Assembly (NCBI RefSeq): GCF_000332215.1
Contig: NZ_ALWB01000011.1
Span: 1-50,485, forward strand
Direction of reading: 5' to 3'
Source of the DNA: Pseudanabaena biceps PCC 7429
GTDB taxonomy: Bacteria > Cyanobacteriota > Cyanobacteriia > Pseudanabaenales > Pseudanabaenaceae
Length of the DNA: 50,485 bases
The first letter of the stretch is position 1. The number at the start of each line of letters is the position of its first letter. Below, piece after piece: positions 49,297 through 50,485 of this stretch. The notes below the pieces were generated by a model, which did not search any database, was not told where the DNA came from, and saw nothing but the letters and a program-made list of their open reading frames with translations. The position numbers were made by a program, and so were the translations under genes.

Positions 49297-50394
49297 TTAT
49301 TTTGGCAGCAGTCGCCATAGGGTAATCCCACCCAGCCAAGATAGGGCGATCGCTAAGGGGAGAAATAAAATTCCACCTACTATTTCCAGAGGGGCAATTG
49401 CCCGTAGTACCCAGACATGAATTAGATAGGTCGTAAAACTTGCCTTAGAAAATATTTGAATCTGGGTTTTCATCCGTGGTTGGAGCGATCGCCATAGTTG
49501 AGGAATGGGCTTAAAAATAGTCTTAAAAATAGGCGAAATGGGGAACACAGGGGATTTGATTTCCCAATTTCGCCAAGAGATCGACCAAAGTAAGAAGGTT
49601 AGAGTCAAAAGCACTACAGTTGGACGGGTGTAATGCCCAACCGCCTCGGCGGAATTCTTGAGTATGGCACTGCCATAAAATTCGCTTAACTCTATAACAG
49701 TAGCGATCGCGAATAGATATCCCCATCTGGGCGATCGCCATGCGGATACGGTTTCATTTGTCCAGCCTCGATCCTTTGACAACCAAATTCCCAATTGAAA
49801 ATAGGGTAGCCAGTAGATGACATGGTTGCCATCGGGGAGCAGGTTGATGAGAGATGGCAGCCATCCAAAGGTTGCCGATAACCATCGCAAACTAAATAGA
49901 GCGAAAGTAATGAGTAACAGGGCGACGAGTTTATGAGGTGAAAAGTTAATGCGGCGCAGGAATGGATAGGCTACATAGCATTGAAAAATAATTCCTAAAA
50001 AATAGAGATGATAATCGCCCATCCCTGAGGCAAGAGCCTGCCCGATCTGCTGCCCACGATCTAGCCAATTACCTGAAAGAAACTGCGATCGACCAACAGT
50101 ATTTAACAGAGTAAATAAAACGTAAGGGGGAACGATCCGCCAGATTCGGCGTTGGATAAAAATCGGTAACTCAAAAGGGCGCTTCTCTTCCGATTTGGCT
50201 AGGGCAAAGCCCGACAAAATTACAAATATCGGTACGGTAAAGCGTCCGACTTGGTTGACGGCAGTATCAATAAAGATTTCGGGATCGAGGTAGTTTGTCC
50301 CATGTACGCCAAACCACCAAGGATGGGAGGCATGAATGCCAATGACAATAGTTGTGGCGATCGCTCTAAGCAGATCTGAGAGTTCCCAAGTCAT
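49297..50394 (-). CDS. Membrane acyltransferase (Acyl_transf_3 family)
   Basis: 365 aa with about ten TM helices. TWELSDLLRAIATTIVIGIHASHPWWF (2-28) has the catalytic-type His (VIGIHASHP) early in the first helix; QVGRFTVPIFVILSGFALAKS and FIQRRIWRIVPPYVLFTLLN (about 80-100) are diagnostic of the acyltransferase 3/OafA family. Transfers acyl groups, often to exopolysaccharide or lipid sugars, at the plasma membrane; the substrate cannot be read from sequence. Not part of the ribosomal operon: a terminator-like hairpin and about 520 bp separate them. Probable start ATG 50394; a type 3 repeat lies upstream at 50419. Confidence 0.88.
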   Translation of the reverse strand: MTWELSDLLRAIATTIVIGIHASHPWWFGVHGTNYLDPEIFIDTAVNQVGRFTVPIFVILSGFALAKSEEKRPFELPIFIQRRIWRIVPPYVLFTLLNTVGRSQFLSGNWLDRGQQIGQALASGMGDYHLYFLGIIFQCYVAYPFLRRINFSPHKLVALLLITFALFSLRWLSATFGWLPSLINLLPDGNHVIYWLPYFQLGIWLSKDRGWTNETVSAWRSPRWGYLFAIATVIELSEFYGSAILKNSAEAVGHYTRPTVVLLTLTFLLWSISWRNWEIKSPVFPISPIFKTIFKPIPQLWRSLQPRMKTQIQIFSKASFTTYLIHVWVLRAIAPLEIVGGILFLPLAIALSWLGGITLWRLLPK

Positions 50395-50418
50395 GCAATA
50401 TTCCGATAAGCTTCACTC

Positions 50419-50485
50419 TAAGTAGCTGGGCATAAATAAACCCCCAAAAAACTTTAGCGCACGCTGCGCGTGCGCTAAAGTTTTT
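50419..50485. repeat. Type 3 repeat element, cut by window end
   Basis: TAAGTAGCTGGGCATAAATA, then ACTTTAGCGCACGC with TGC loop and GCGTGCGCTAAAGTTTTT. Left end and core match the other type 3 elements; the right terminal repeat lies beyond the window. Confidence 0.8.

Noticed and set aside
1-50485. tRNA or rRNA genes
   Set aside because: I looked for TPsiC-arm words (GTTCRA) with matching acceptor stems and found none; small ncRNAs cannot be excluded.

Overview
The window comes from a cyanobacterium, probably filamentous and of the Pseudanabaena type. The group call is firm; the genus is a guess from AT-rich intergenic regions full of hairpin repeats. Evidence: many HIP1 octamers (GCGATCGC) on both strands; phycocyanobilin synthesis (pcyA); the cyanobacterial clock/redox protein LdpA; a CO2-uptake NDH-1 module (ndhF-ndhD-cup); and a cyanobacterial-type ribosomal cluster lacking rpmD, rpsN and rpsJ.

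Layout. 1-3824: a cut-off minus-strand gene, a REC-EAL c-di-GMP phosphodiesterase, a PLP enzyme of the aluminium-resistance/methionine gamma-lyase family, and pdxJ. 4159-14622: seven plus-strand genes forming the baseplate end of an extracellular/thylakoid-type contractile injection system (CIS): gp25-like protein, a candidate cargo protein, a J-type baseplate protein, a tail protein I-like protein with an N-terminal Ig-like domain, a protein with a DUF4159-like C-terminal half, a Cache-HAMP membrane sensor with no output domain, and an Ig-like/TM/WD40 protein. No sheath, tube, spike, LysM or ATPase genes lie here. 14736-20104: VOC protein, small membrane protein, secreted GH15-CBM20 glucoamylase, and a CupA/CupB CO2-hydration protein that closes the ndhF-ndhD-cup operon (20316-23713). 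24271-30033: ldpA, a ycf45-like ATPase, a REC-wHTH-HPt-REC regulator and pcyA. 30810-37145: queA, an arginyl-tRNA-synthetase-like protein without a catalytic core, an RCK potassium channel, rsmD and an alpha/beta hydrolase. 37225-48773: a 21-gene minus-strand ribosomal operon, rplC to infA. 49297-50394: a membrane acyltransferase.

The most striking unexplained structure is in the gaps between genes. At least four families of about 100-115 bp inverted-repeat elements recur, each with its own terminal repeat: TACCAA/TTGGTA; TACAGC/GCTGTA; TTAAGTAGCT; TATAGCT. Each surrounds a nearly perfect hairpin. They are mosaics of one another, and their ends often sit on, or supply, the stop codons of neighbouring genes. 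Many 11-15 bp perfect tandem duplications lie in the same regions. No tRNA, rRNA, CRISPR array or intact transposase gene was seen.
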